In this document: one piece after another, positions 33,456 to 45,786 of the stretch
Layout of the letters: each line of letters opens with the position of its first letter
Numbering within the stretch: the first letter of the stretch is position 1
Assembly: GCA_016630955.3 (NCBI GenBank)
Contig: CM049997.1
Coordinates: 1,302,001 to 1,366,000 of the forward strand
Source: Didymella arachidicola
Taxonomy: Eukaryota > Ascomycota > Dothideomycetes > Pleosporales > Didymellaceae
Length of the DNA stretch: 64,000 bases
Direction of reading: 5' to 3'
Position numbers and translations under genes: made by a program
Notes under the pieces: generated by a model
Database searches by the model: none
Seen by the model: only the letters and a program-made list of their open reading frames with translations
What the model was told of the DNA's origin: nothing

Positions 33456-35736
33456 ATGTCTTTCGGCTTCAGCCCTTCAGATGTCGTGAAGCTAGTGGAG
33501 GTGTCCACACGAGTCTACCTGGCTTTCAAAGGTACCCTGCACCCACCTTCTGGTCACTGTAATATCTTGCTCACCATCTCCGAAGATGCAAATGAGAATT
33601 CTGAAGCTCAGGTGGGAGGTCTCGTGCGCGAGTTTACGGCTTTCCACCAGTGCTTGATCGAGCTCGATGAGTTGATGAGAGAGTACGGGAAGCCGCTGCC
33701 ATTCCCCTTCGATGACTTCAAAGACACAATCGAGAGGTGCGAGAAGAGTATCAAACCATATGCTGAGAACCTTATCGACAAAAAGATGAACTTAAGCAAA
33801 ATGGTGTACACCATAAAGTACATGGGAAAGGAAAAAGAGATCGATGGATTAAGAAAACAAATATCCGGGCATTACCAAGCCTTGCAGATGTGTATCTCTT
33901 TCTTACAACTGTGAGTGCCTCCAACCCACATCTGTCGTGGATACAACAGTTAGACTGACTGTCCGTGTCAGCCGATTACATCTCGAGTCAACGAAGCAGA
34001 CACAACGGCTTCTCGACACTGCTCCCTTCCGGTCCATGAGTCTCGGCGGGCAGTGGTATACCTCGAATGCCTTCGCGAGCTCATCGCGCGCAGATCCAAG
34101 AGCTCTCCCAGCGGCAGATGATGCAGATGGGCTGTACCAGGAGTGGCTGGTCTTTAGTCGTTGGCTGAAGAGCGAAGATGAACGCATCGCTCAAGAGACC
34201 GGACTCACAAGACCCTTGTCCTTGGGAGACACTCCTGCAGCAGCGCCAAGTGGAGACCCGCAGACTGCTGCTGCATTGTATCGATTAAGAAGGGAGCTTG
34301 AGGATGCGATTGTGATTGAAGAGAATCGAGCGAAAAGAGCAGCAGTTGAGAAGCGGACGCACCTAGCGCCGAGCGATGCTGTGCGACAAGAGGTCAGAAG
34401 CCTTCCGCCAGCACCGATGCGGACATATACGCTCGATTCAGAGTTCTCAGGAATCTTCTCGAGATTTGGCACTGCCTCAGATCTAAACACATCAGTGAGC
34501 ACGCCGCTACGACCTGTCGACAATACACCTTCACCCAAAGAGTCACCAAAAGGAGGGTGGCAAAACCAGTCCTACTTTGGAAATGCTTCTACCGATAGTG
34601 ATTCGCAATCTGCAGTTTCGCAGACGTCTGTGCATCCTGCCCTGTTCAGTCCTGCGACGTCTCCCAAGACTACGCCTGAGCTCAGCTCTCGTCTCTCTAT
34701 TGCATCACTTGCCACGATCGCTCTAGGCGACAGTGCTCTAGACTGGAAGCCACTTTGTCGCAAGGTTCAAGTCGAGCGAAAGCCTCATTCTGGTCCTCCA
34801 GAGTGTCGTGTATGCGATATCCACTGGCGATACAACGAAGACGCCGGAATAGCAATACGCTCCGTTTATCGCTCTAGCGAGAAGGTGAAAGTCTGGACCG
34901 TGCAGGCCTTTCCGGCAACCGGCCCCAGCATCCCGCTCACAACAGCTTACCCTGATGGGGACGTTTCAATAGACTTCCCAAGGGGATCATATGGCCGCCT
35001 TGATAAGCGGTGTATTGATATTAAGTACACATTCGCCAATCAAGAGACAAGCAGCAAGTTGCAGACTCTACTCTATACAAACAACGGCATGGAAGCGGCA
35101 GAACTATTGTTCGATCGATGCGTGTTGACAGTGTCATCGAATTTGAACAAGCCAGAATGTCGAGGGAAGAACATTCGATTGTGGAGGAAGTCAGAGGAGC
35201 ACAACGATAAGATTGCCGACGTACTGGTTCTGCTCTTCTACACGAGCGCTTTGCCAGATGAACAAGCGCATTGGGTGGAAGAACCTCACTACGCTTTCCA
35301 GTGGCTGACCGAAGATGCATGTGCGAAGAGCAGCGACAGGCTAACTCTGGTATTCTCGAAGGAGCCGGGAAAGTGGAACAGGGACAAGCTTTTTCAGCGG
35401 CGAAAGTCGTCCTCTGTATCGATATCGTCAGTCGCAGATACATCCCCAACATCTAGACGAGACTCGGGCCAATCAGCGCGAAGTCCGCCGGCATCGCCTG
35501 GCATCGCTGCACTTCTTCGCAGAGATACACAGTCATCGATTGTATCGACGACGTCGAACCTTACAACTCGGTCCATGTTCGGGCAGCGAACAGGTTGCAA
35601 ACGAGCGGGCGATCTCAACCGTTTCGGGTACAATGAGTTGGAGATCAAGTTCAAAAGTAAGGCTGATCGCAACGATTTTGTTGTGCTATGGCAGCAGCAT
35701 GTAAAGCAGCTGGTGTCTCTCCCGACCAAAGGGTAA
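33456..35736 (+). CDS. Protein with fungal Helo-like N-terminal domain and unknown C-terminal region
   Basis: Exons are 33456-33531, 33586-33910 and 33972-35736; introns 54 and 61 nt; 721 aa. The N-terminus MSFGFSPSDVVKLVEVSTRVYL and following helices (GLVREFTAFHQCLIELDELM) match the helical Helo-like/STAND N-terminal domains seen in fungal NLR-like and heterokaryon-incompatibility-related proteins. Here no NACHT/NB-ARC follows. Instead there is a Ser/Thr/Pro-rich linker (about 230-390), a globular part with CRVCDIHWRYNEDAGIAI, and a C-terminal FGYNELEIKFKSKADRNDF segment that resembles part of a PH-like fold. The first intron is a multiple of three and stop-free, so a retained form would still be translatable. 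Function unknown; a link to non-self recognition is inference from the N-terminal domain only. Confidence 0.75.
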
Positions 35737-36254
35737 TGCGCATATGCCAACACTGCATACATACGTGGACGTCGCTTCACGATGACAATCTTGGAGAGAT
35801 TTGGTCTTTAGCAGCATTGATGGTGCATCCTGGTGATTTTTATCAGACCCAAAGAGCAAGAGGTGCAATTTTCCGCGTGGCTTGCCTCAGCTTGGGGTTT
35901 CCGCACGGTGCGGGAAACATCCATGGATGTACCGGCGTCGGCACACTACTTTGAGCTTTCCCATGCTAGTATGTGGAATTTGCAACTCCGCAACAATCAA
36001 ACCGAAATCGAAGCCAAAACCAGCTGCTTTGAGTCGAGTATCGCTGCTGTACCCCAGATCTACCGCCGCATTCTCAGAGAGGTCGCCCCACACAACACAT
36101 CGACAGCGCTACTGTGAGATCCTTGTATGCTGTCACAGGCATCGTACAGCTGTAGGGTAGAACTTCTCGGCATGGGGAACTAGTGCTCTGGCCAGTTCAT
36201 CCAGATCTCAGTCACAGTCTTGAGCTTTGATGATAGGCCTCTGTCCGCTGGTAG

Positions 36255-37947
36255 CACTGGCTTGTCACCATCACCTGCTCAGTTGCTGGTACTCTCTTCG
36301 GCTATGATACCGGCATCAGTATGTGCTACAATTGTCATTTACAAACCTTCGTATGCTGATAGCTCCAGTCTCCGCAGTCCTTGTCTACCTCGGCAAAGAT
36401 CTTGGTGGCCGATTGATGACTAACCAGGAGAAAGAAGCCATCACCTCTCTCTGCTCTGGCGGTGCTTTTTTTGGTGCCATTCTGGCAGGTGCCTACGCGG
36501 ATAGATTTGGTCGCAAGACCGGCATCTACATTGGTTGCTTTCTCTTCACCGTTGATGCCCTGATTCAGGCCGTCTCCTACTCGTTCGCTCAGATGTGCGT
36601 TGGTCGCTTGATCGTCGGTTTTGGAGTCGGCAGCGCTGCTGTGATCGCCCCCCTCTACATCGCAGAGATTGTGAACTGCCTGTCTTTTATTTGTAAAGCC
36701 AGTCACTGACCAACGCAGGCTCCTACCAAATATCGAGGCCGTATGATTGTAAGCTTTTCTGGTCCCCCTCGCTCGCTGTTGAACTAATAAATGTAGGGTT
36801 TCAACAACAAGAGTGTTACTGGTGGACAAGTTCTATCCTACGGAATTGGTGCAGGGTTTGCCTACGTTCCTGGAGGATGGAGGTATATGATCGGCTTCGG
36901 CGGTATTCCTTCGATCGTACTGGCTTGCCTGCTTCCCTTCATGCCAGAATCGCCGCGTCAGCTTATTGTCAAGGGCCATGAGTGGGAAGCTGCTGCTGTT
37001 TTCTACCGAGTCTTCTACAAGACCACCCCAGAGCAAGTCGCCAATAAAACCAAGTTTATCAAGATGTCCATGGCTGAAGCCGAGCACGCGACTGAAGGCA
37101 AGGCGCGTTGACAGATCATCAAGGAGCTTCACACCAACGCCAGACACTCCCGCGCTCTGGTCGTGGCTTGTGGTCTGATGGTCATTTCTCCGATGTCAGG
37201 CTTCAACACACTCATGTAAGTCCCCTTGGAGATTCAGCCATCTCCATCGCAACCTTCGAAGCTCACAATATCTTCAGGTACTACTCATCAACTCTGTTCG
37301 CTCTCGTTGGCTTCTCGAACCCCACTGCTGTTGGGCTCGTCGTTGCTGGCACAAACTTCGTCATGAAGTTCATCAATGCCATGTTCGCCGATCCTTGGGA
37401 CCGCCGTAAGATCCTTGTCTCAATTGCTTGGGGAGTGGGTGTCGGTCTGATGTCCGTTGCCATTGCTTTCCACTGAATTCCAGTCAACACCACGACCCTC
37501 GAGCTAGAACAGAAGGAGATCTCATCGGCTGCTATTGTCGTTCTAGTCTTCATCGTATTCTTCTTCGCCATGTACGGTGTATCCGTTGGCAACACGGCGT
37601 GGATGAGTACAGGCTTCTTCAGCCAAGATGTTCGCGCCATGGGTACCATGTGGCTCACATGCTCATGCTGGGGATCCAACGTCATTGTGTCGTCCACCTT
37701 CCTCGCACAGATGCACTCACTCACGTCTTCTGGTACCTTTGGATTCTACGCGGCTATCTGCTTCATTGGCTGGGTTCTCATCGTCTTCTTCTACCCAGAT
37801 GTCATTGGCCTTACGATCGATGAGACGTCGCAAGTCTTTGATCAGTCGATGTTCAAGATGGTCAGCTTCGCCAAGAAGAGGAGACAAGAGCGCAGGGCTG
37901 CAGGTGCGCTGGTCAAGCCTACCGCCAACGTCGCCATTGGCCATTAA
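36255..37947 (+). pseudogene. MFS sugar transporter pseudogene with two in-frame TGA codons
   Basis: Five exon-like segments join in a single consistent phase: 36255-36318, 36369-36670, 36719-36748, 36797-37215 and 37278-37947, separated by GT-AG introns of 50, 48, 48 and 62 nt. The joined frame carries sugar-porter signatures in order: AGTLFGYDTG, YADRFGRKTGIYIG, CVGRLIVGFGVGSAA, APTKYRGRMI, PFMPESPRQLIV, SPMSGFNTLM, and the C-terminal YPDVIGLTIDETSQVF. Two TGA codons interrupt it, at 37109-37111 (GKAR-stop-QIIKEL) and 37474-37476 (IAFH-stop-IPVN); in relatives a tryptophan is commonly found at such places. A start exon was not found upstream; the first segment begins after a TAG acceptor-like site. 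Everything else, including splice sites, is intact, so inactivation looks recent. Alternatives are sequencing error or selenocysteine-like recoding, both unlikely to occur twice. Confidence 0.82.
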
Positions 37948-38345
37948 ATGAAGCACTAGCCGGTTCTGCAGTGTCCTGAGATGACAGGACAAGCACTGAA
38001 GAGGAGAAGTCGAGGCGCAATTGGGAAGTGGGTTTTTGGCAGTAGTGATTTGAGATACAAGAGTGTAGACAGGGGAAGCATCCAACCAAATCATACATAT
38101 AATTGCGAGTATGATACTCTGTTAAGTTTCTTTCAATTTAAACAACCTAAATATTAATGTCTTCACCAGCCTCTCCTCTCCTCATTTTCCAAGATAGGTT
38201 GGCACCACGTTGCAACGTCCTTCCCGAACTAAAAGATACCGTGAGAAATAACAATCAATGCAGACATTCGGGGAATAATCAAGGACTTGCGCTGAGCTAA
38301 TCCCAAAACGGTGTAATGTTTTCCAGTGGTTTGTAGAGATATCAG

Positions 38346-38425
38346 CACCACCTAGACAAAAAAATTCGGACACTTTTGATGAGGTCAGCGACTAAGAGTG
38401 TCCGATCTTTTTTGTCTAGGTGGTG
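38346..38425. repeat. Near-perfect inverted repeat (29-bp arms, 22-bp spacer) flanked by TCAG direct repeats
   Basis: The left arm 38346-38374 begins CACCACCTAGACAAAAAA and ends TCGGACACT. The right arm 38397-38425 is its reverse complement with two mismatches of 29. The sequence TCAG lies immediately outside both ends (38342-38345 and 38426-38429), like a 4-bp target-site duplication. This resembles the two terminal inverted repeats of a small DNA transposon with almost no interior, or a tiny MITE. No transposase is nearby. A transcribed copy would fold into a stable hairpin. Confidence 0.85.
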
Positions 38426-41400
38426 TCAGTAACATTCCGTTCCAGTTTGTAGCACATGTCTAGTATAAGGCCATCGTTGCTATTATCGTTCGAGACAAGT
38501 GACATTTGGACACTGTCTACATTGTGTAGAGAAGTCCACACTGGGGTATGAAACACGTACAGTATTTTGTTGACTCCCACGTTCAAAGTTTGACGGTAAC
38601 GTTCTTACGCAAGGATCAAATGATGGCTCAAGAGGATTTGAAGTTGTCGGCATCTCCTGAGACGACTAAATGTGCACCATCTAGGGTATGTTAATGACTA
38701 GCTTGCAATGTGAGCAACCATTCTTATCATGACGGCTGATACATCCTGGGTTGGGCAATAAACTGCACATGCTAATATGACGGCATTTGCAACACCGAGA
38801 ACTGGACCTATGTCACGTCTCCCTTGCGCTCCTTGCGAATGAAGTTGCTCAAGAAAGCAACACAGTGCTGACCTATTACCGGCGTGCTTGCTGTGGCCCA
38901 ATGGTTGTCTGGTTCGATCTTGTGTGTTATTGTCGCAGTGTCAGTGTCGATAGAGCGGCCTAATCTTACAACATCCTGCTTGCAATGCTGACCATCGCCC
39001 TCACAAACGCTCTCGGGGTAGCGAACAGTTGAGAAAGTCTTGCAAAGATCCTGACATTCTGGCAGTACAGAGCATAATGTCCTACCAGGACGCGTCAGCC
39101 GCGACGTGTAGTCTCGTTTGGGAGCAGCGCCTCGCTAGGTCGTTTTTCTTCTCCACAGGTCTACGTGGATTGTGCGGCAGAGCGAATACTATGGAGAGCT
39201 GGAAAAAGCAAGATCGGGAGGGCATTCTCCTAGCACTGTCCATTCTTCAAACTCCGGTCCTTGCCCTCTTGCGGTAGTACAAGGCAACCATCAGCGTGAG
39301 CCTAGATCTTCTCCCCTGGATTGTGGAGTCACAGAACTTTAATTCTTCCATCATGACCCCCCAACTGCACAAGCGACGTCTCGAACCCACAACTGTCACA
39401 TCTCTACAGGCTGTGTCCCTCACGTCGATCCGGCCCTGCGCAAGCTCCACCAGCTGCCGAGTCGCGTACCAACATCGATGTTAGATCCGGAATATGCATG
39501 TCCAGCAGCATAGCGCCCCACACCTTGCATCTCCGTGCCCAACGTATCCCTGATTTGATCCCTGACATGTCACCATGAACGGCGAGCAAAAGCAAGCACA
39601 CCTACCCAATCTATCTAACATTGGCGCGCATGGCCTTCTTAACTTCGGGCAGGCCTGCCATCCAATAGGATATAGTAGGCGCGTTGGGCCGCACGAAGAA
39701 AAGCCCCGCCTCGACACCCTTCCGCAGCGTTGTCAGCAAAAGTAGAAGCCATCTACCAAAGATCGGAAGCTATCGCCAAGCGTTCTCGATCTCGTATCGC
39801 CCAGAGGCAAGATCGCGCGCATTGTGGGGTCACGAAGAACATTGAGATCTCCACGTTGCTGTCGAAATACCACGGTTCAGCGCGCGCCACGACATCAAGT
39901 ACAGTTGGGAAATGCATGGTCGGCGAGTGAAACCGAGCCTGTGAGGCTGCAGCAGAGGAAAATATTAGGCACATTCCAGACATTTAGAAAGGCCGTTCAA
40001 ATGGTGACGACAAAGTGGTCAAATTTCGACATGGCGCGAGAACCGCCGGTCCGAGAGGAATACTGGGCAGGGGACTCGAATCTGGGGTTTCCATGGAGCT
40101 GGTCGTCACACGAGCAGGGTTCAATGGTGTACCACCGATGGAGAGTGGGAGACAACGTGAGTTGAGTCCCGATGAGATAGGCCTCGATTACTCATTGCCG
40201 TGCAGGTCAAGAGTGGGGAGCCGCTAGCACATTCTGACCAATCAAGTATCGCTGTGGCCCTTCCACTTTGGCCAGGTTTGCCGTTTTTCGGTCCTGTCAG
40301 TTGCAAAGTCCCTTGCATGCTTGTCAGATGTCAAACTTCCCGCTCCACACCCTTACGCAAGACTTCGCAAGCGTTAGAGAAGCAAGACGTGTCATTGTGT
40401 CCCGCATTAGCCCAACAGATGCAGCCCCGATGGCGACTACCTCCACAAGCCCATGGATGGGATTCAGCTCCTTGCCACACCAATCTATCAGCATCTCGTC
40501 ATCGACCGTGACTTGCCTCGAAGAAGATAAGAGCGCAAGGCTAGCTCCACACCTCACTTGTTATGCAGGTGCAGCGAAATTCACAACGTCCAATGATATT
40601 TGCCAACCAATGGCCTTCATTGCCGAGCCTGCATTTTTTATTTGCTTTTTGCCGTAAGCCAACCGCGTACCTTCCGAGACGCGCTTATCGTGGCATCGCA
40701 AGGGAAGGGGGCTCTGCCGTTGAACGAAACTGACGACTTATTAGTGTCCCAAGTATTGACATGGTCGCTGACTTGGACGCCATCGAAGCTTGACAAGGTC
40801 TTGTTTGAGAGCTGGGAAAAGCTCCATACAAATGCAATGCAACGCCAGCAGCTTGCTGTACTCTGTTGCGAACGAGGAGACATCCATGATGGCCGCCTGG
40901 ATGTCATAATGTAAATAATATGTGATCCAGGAGGTTGTGCGCTTCGGCTTCTGTGAGCGAGCGAACGGCGTGTCGATGATTTGAAGTACTCTGGTTGTGG
41001 GTTGTGCCTGGCCGGCGAGGTGGACCTACTGTTGCACTGATCGCGCCTGCTATGCACAGGTTCCAAGGTTGCATTATCAGCGCAATCGAGACAATGCGAC
41101 TCAGAATCCTCACGTGCCTTCCCTTTCACATGGTTTGTACCGCGGTAACGACATTTACCCTGTGTTGATCTCCATCCCGATCCCGCACGTCAAGCGTGAA
41201 CTGACACGTCTATATTTTACTGACCCACCTTGCTACGTCCGCGGATAAACACGACTCTTTCCTGAAGCAGACCTGCGTGCAGGATTGCCGTGATAGCCTC
41301 CGGAACATCCAGACCACGCCTTACGTTTCGAGTCTTTGTGCAAGCCCACGCTCTCGAAGCCTTGCAGAAAGGCATGTTTCAATGACACTACAAAGGACGA

Positions 41401-43584
41401 ACCGCTGTCTCAAGCTCTCTCCCGTGCCGTAGCACCCATGACCATGCAATAACTTTTTCATGTTCGGAGCGGATCTAAAATCGGGACAAGGCACGGATGC
41501 TGCCTTCCGCTGCAGAAATCGAGTCAGCTGTCCAATGCGAGCAAGATTGAGATGAACTGAACAGGGGAAGGCGAGAAGTGAGTAGCATGATTGATCGGTG
41601 AGCTGCAAAAGGTTAACGGTGGGCGAATGGAGTCATCTACCTGCTCAGCCGTTAGCAAAAGCGAGTAGAGATCTCGCAAATGCTCCTGTGCGTCCGCACA
41701 TTCCGTCGCCTCGCCTTTCTCTTGCTGCTCTGTTAAGGACTTATTGAACAGGGTTGCGTGACGGTACAGCACAAGTTAATTCCTGCGCAGCCTCCTGCGT
41801 CTCGTATCCTGATTCAACCCACCGACGTCGCACCGAGTCGTCTCACGGATCCGCTTCCAGCGCTTACTCAGAATAGCAAGTGGTGCCCTTTCCCTGTCGA
41901 GTTAGACTCATGATAGCCACCTGATGCCACACCTCCTCCCGCCATCCGCCTGCATACGCAATAGTTTGTGGTGGCTTTCACGGTGGCGAAGTCAGATCAG
42001 CAGGCAATCTTTTCGTTTCCTGTCCTGCTGCAGAGACACTTGCGCATGGCATGATGGCCTGATTTTTCGAGGTTGTCTGTGCGCAGTCTGCACCTGCTCC
42101 GCCAAGATGCGGAAGCGGTTTGATAGCCCATATGCGTCGTTGCAACCACATGTATGACACATTTGTTCCAGAATCCAAACTGGAAAATGAGCGTTGGGCA
42201 TCCGATATGTCCGCATTTGTGGACGCTCATGCACACCGGGAATTGGGAGGTTGGGATGTTGATACTTGTAAAGATTCCTAGACTATGAAACAGGTGTTTG
42301 TACGGGCCGCTTCCGCGCCGAGGGCTGACGTGGCTTCGTGGATGATTTCGTGAAGTGACATCGAATGCTCGGGGTATTTGATCTTCGGTATTGAGCAGCG
42401 ATTGTGCTCACAATGTGCTTACAAAAGGCGTCGCTGATATCATCGACGCCGTTTGACCGTGATGAGCACCATTTCACGCGTGGTCCATACCTCACCCTAA
42501 CCTTTCACAGCCTCAAAGTCTCAACGACACGTTCTACGGACCAAATTCGTGCTTGCGGGTTTCGACGGCCGCTACCATCCCACCCAACCAAGATCCAGGT
42601 CTGCACGCAAACCGTTAAACCACCGATACAGTTCAAAGCTTGTCACTCATCGACACCCCGATTTACCCGAAGCGGGTCTTCCTCCGAGATCGACATTATG
42701 AATATCCATCAGGCTGGAGCAATTCAGTGTTGTTGATGTCAAATACCCATACCGCTGGAAACGAATTGGACGAGCTGGTTACTCATAGCGGCCTAAGTTG
42801 CCGAGCGAGATGCCGACGGTCGGTATTGCATGAAACACCTATCTGCCGAAACGAGGTGAGGCAACTCTTGTGATGGGACGTGTGAAGGTAACGAGGCTGA
42901 GAGTACAGTCATTGCTCTGTGGAGAGTCATCGCTGTCGTTGTTGACAGCTTGACACAGCTGATGCATCATGGCAGCGAAGTGCCGGATGTCCTGGATGGC
43001 CCAGCCCGCTGACCCTCCTGCATCGGCGTGCATGGAACAGGTATGCCCATGACCCCTACATGTTTATTCAGGAATCAGGAGACCATCGGCTGTCCCTGCA
43101 CCTTATGGGCGACACCATCTCGCTCTCGAAGTCAATTGTCCCATGCCCCCAGCACCTCCAAACTCTCCATCCAGCTGGAAAGGGAGCGTGTGCGAATTGT
43201 GTGATTCGTTGCGGATACGTTTCCAAGTGTTCTCGTTCCGGGTAGCCCCGCTCGACAACCGCCATGGCTAGGCCCATTAAAGTCAAGGGTATGTAAGGGC
43301 GGGTCAGCTGCATGCAAGTGATCCTATAGTGCGTTTAGACTGTCTCCGAGCGGTCTGACTGGTCAGCAAGAATAATTTTGCTACCGTATGAGCAGAGCTG
43401 CTGCACCCCCAGTGTGTGCATGTGTCTTGTTGATCTGCTGCACAAGTCCAACAGCTGGTTCGGGATTGTTCCGGTGAACAGTACGCAAGGAACGTCAACT
43501 ATTGCTCAGGGGATCCATAGATGAACTCTGTGCAATTAGCATCGACCCGCTTGGTAGATTGTAGAGTTTCGTTTACGGGCCGCT

Positions 43585-43899
43585 TTGACGCTGGCGCTGA
43601 CGCACGAGCATCCTTCCGCACCCGAGCTCGGTTCACCGTTCGGTCCCAATGTCATCGACGCGTGGACAGGGTTCCTTACAGTCTTGTCGAAAGCAGAAAT
43701 TGTAATAGACGCAGCGCAAGCAAAGTTACTGGGGTCGGAAATGCCATGGGATTCGGGTATAGGTGTGATACAGTATATAGAGCATCATCTCAGCCTTGAG
43801 CTGGCCGCAGATGGAGTGCAGAAAGTGCAGGGTGAACAGTGGAGTGTGTGGCTGCGTACATCGTCTGTTACAAAGGAGTCGTGGAAGGCGAATATGTAG
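43585..43899 (+). CDS. Unidentified short open frame
   Basis: A 104-aa frame (its first codon is read as ATG only if an alternative start is ignored) with a protein-like middle: GPNVIDAWTGFLTVLSK, then AEIVIDAAQAKLLG and IGVIQYIEHHLSLELAADG. It has no recognised domain, no signal peptide and no obvious partner exon. It may be a small gene, a fragment or chance. Confidence 0.22.
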   Translation: MTLALTHEHPSAPELGSPFGPNVIDAWTGFLTVLSKAEIVIDAAQAKLLGSEMPWDSGIGVIQYIEHHLSLELAADGVQKVQGEQWSVWLRTSSVTKESWKANM

Positions 43900-44203
43900 T
43901 TATGAAGAGAGAGTTGACAGATACACGAACAGATCGAAGGCTCGAGGGGTCTCCTAGTAGCGCTTTGCAACAAGCCTGCTAAGTAGTGATGCAAGCCAAT
44001 ATGCCGATGACGCTACCGATCGACGGCACTTCCTCATGGTCCTCTCTTGATCATGCAGAGCGACAAGGCGCATATGCAAGAACGGATCTCGCAAAAAAAA
44101 CCAAAGGGGTATAACAGATGTCCTTCTTTTACCAACACCAAGTCAATATGCAGATGCGAGTCGTATGCCAATGGGAGAACAATGTTGCTAATATGTCAAG
44201 GCC

Positions 44204-45786
44204 TTATGGTGAGTCGGGCTTTCGGACCGCTGGTGCCGGACTTGTGCTCAACCGTTTTTGTTGTTTCGATGCGGAATGCGGCTCGTGTGAAATTTCGGAC
44301 TTGCGCTTGTTGCTGGCACTGGTTGTGGCAGTGTGACCGTTGGTGGCTCCATCGTTTTGGGGCGTCGCAGCTGCCTTCGGTGCATCGTCCGCAGAGCCTG
44401 TGGAGTAGGGGCTTGGTTGGCGGTAACAATGACTATGGCGCCACTTCCACTCTTCGTACGCGGCATCTGCCTTTTTCCTCTCGTTACGTAGTCGATCAAT
44501 CAAATTGCCAGCGAGCCTCATGTACTCAGCGTTGTCTTGAGCAGGAGCAAGTTGGCCATTGTCCATGTCAGGGATTGGCCGTCGCCAAGCCTCATTACAT
44601 CCTACGTAACGCTCAACAGAAGGCTCGCGGTCCCCGCGGTCCCGGGATTCTCTGGCAGGTCGTGGTGGTTGAGACTCATTTGCACGGTTGCTTCCATTGG
44701 ATACCGGCGTTGGTGGCTCCTCTGAAGCGGGCCCCGGGATGGGAGGACTCTGTGGCTGCTCAGGCTCAGCGGCAACTGCAGGCGCAGAAGGCGGTGTCGG
44801 TGGTTCATTGCGGGGCTTCTGGGAAGGCGGCATGTTTTCAGAGGTGTAGTTTGCGGCAAACCTGACGTTGTAGCGCTGTTGCCGCGTGCCAAAGTTGTTT
44901 TGCTGAGTAAAAAACTGTTCAGGGAGAGAGGAAGGTCCAGTGATGTTAGGTCTTGGGTCGAAACCGTTCCTTATGTCGACAGGAATGGTGCGTTCTGTGC
45001 TGTGCTCATGTGACCTCTGGGATGCCGCCGAGTACGGTGCGCCTGTTGATACAGATTTGGAGTGCTGGCGAGTTGGCAAATGGGCTCCTGCCTGGCTTGG
45101 ATGGGTCTCGCCCTGGAGTGGGACAGCAGATGGGGCGTAAATCGGAGCAGATGAAGCGGGTTGGTAAGAATTGAGGGTTGGACTGAGGTGACGTGTGTCA
45201 TCCTTTGGGCTCTGGTGCGAATAAGAAACGTTACACTTGGACATATGGGCGTCGCTGCCCGTCTCGAAGCGGTGTTGGTCAATGGCGGAATCTTGGCGCG
45301 CTTGCACTGTCGAATGAGAAGCGCCGTGCACACCTGACGACACCGACGACTGCTGAACCGCTGCGTCTGGCTTTGGCGGTTGCTGGCGACGTAGAACAGG
45401 CGGCTGGAACACCCTGACCGTTTCTGTTGGTGGGCGCTGTTCTGTAGGGCTGGAGAGCAGGGTCAGTTTACACGAGGTCGTCACCAATGAGTAGGTTCTG
45501 CTCACCTGACCGGAGGGCTGGTCTGGCGGTGGTTCACGGGACTCCAGTACGACGAGGCCGCAAAGGGAGCAGTAGTCGGTGGCAGAGAGGCAGAGGGCGG
45601 GGTGGAGCGGGCATAAGAGTCGTCTGGGCGGTGGTGGTAGGCAGGAATGGTGCTGTTTGCGGAGGGGCGTGTCGACAGCAGTTCAGCAACGCTGGGAAGA
45701 GTTCGCACGGGAGCGCGTGGCTCGGTGTGCTGGGGCGATCCGTAGGCGCGGGGATCGCGAGGCCAGTCGCCAGCCATAGCGGGCAT
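44204..45786 (-). CDS. Ser/Pro/Gln-rich conserved fungal protein, function unknown
   Basis: Exon 1 is 45506-45786 and exon 2 44204-45449, joined by a 56-nt intron (GTGAGC...CAG, CTGAC branch); 508 aa. It starts MPAMAGDWPRDPRAYGS. Most of the protein is low complexity: Pro/Ser/Thr-rich to about residue 350 with many PxxP-like stretches. A short ordered-looking segment near residues 400-450 (CNEAWRRPIPDMDNGQLAP, then NAEYMRLAGNLIDRLRNERK, then EWKWRHSHCY) is predicted helical and is the most likely conserved core. A basic KRKSE and SKQQKRLS near the end could be nuclear signals. The disordered head and nuclear signals would suit a transcription-related or chromatin-associated role, but this is only inference. 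Confidence 0.72.

Larger units (their letters stand above)
37948..44203. other. Gene-poor region (6.3 kb)
   Basis: No gene was recognised over 6 kb. Open frames on both strands are short and disagree in frame. The only structured element is the palindrome at 38346-38425. One frame at 43585-43899 is somewhat protein-like and is listed separately. Base composition is slightly AT-richer near 38.1 kb. I saw no transposase or reverse transcriptase motif. Confidence 0.5.

Noticed and set aside
36255..37947. Treating the two TGA codons as introns or as recoded codons
   Set aside because: No GT-AG pair removes either TGA while keeping the conserved residues on both sides, and nuclear recoding of TGA is not known in these fungi.
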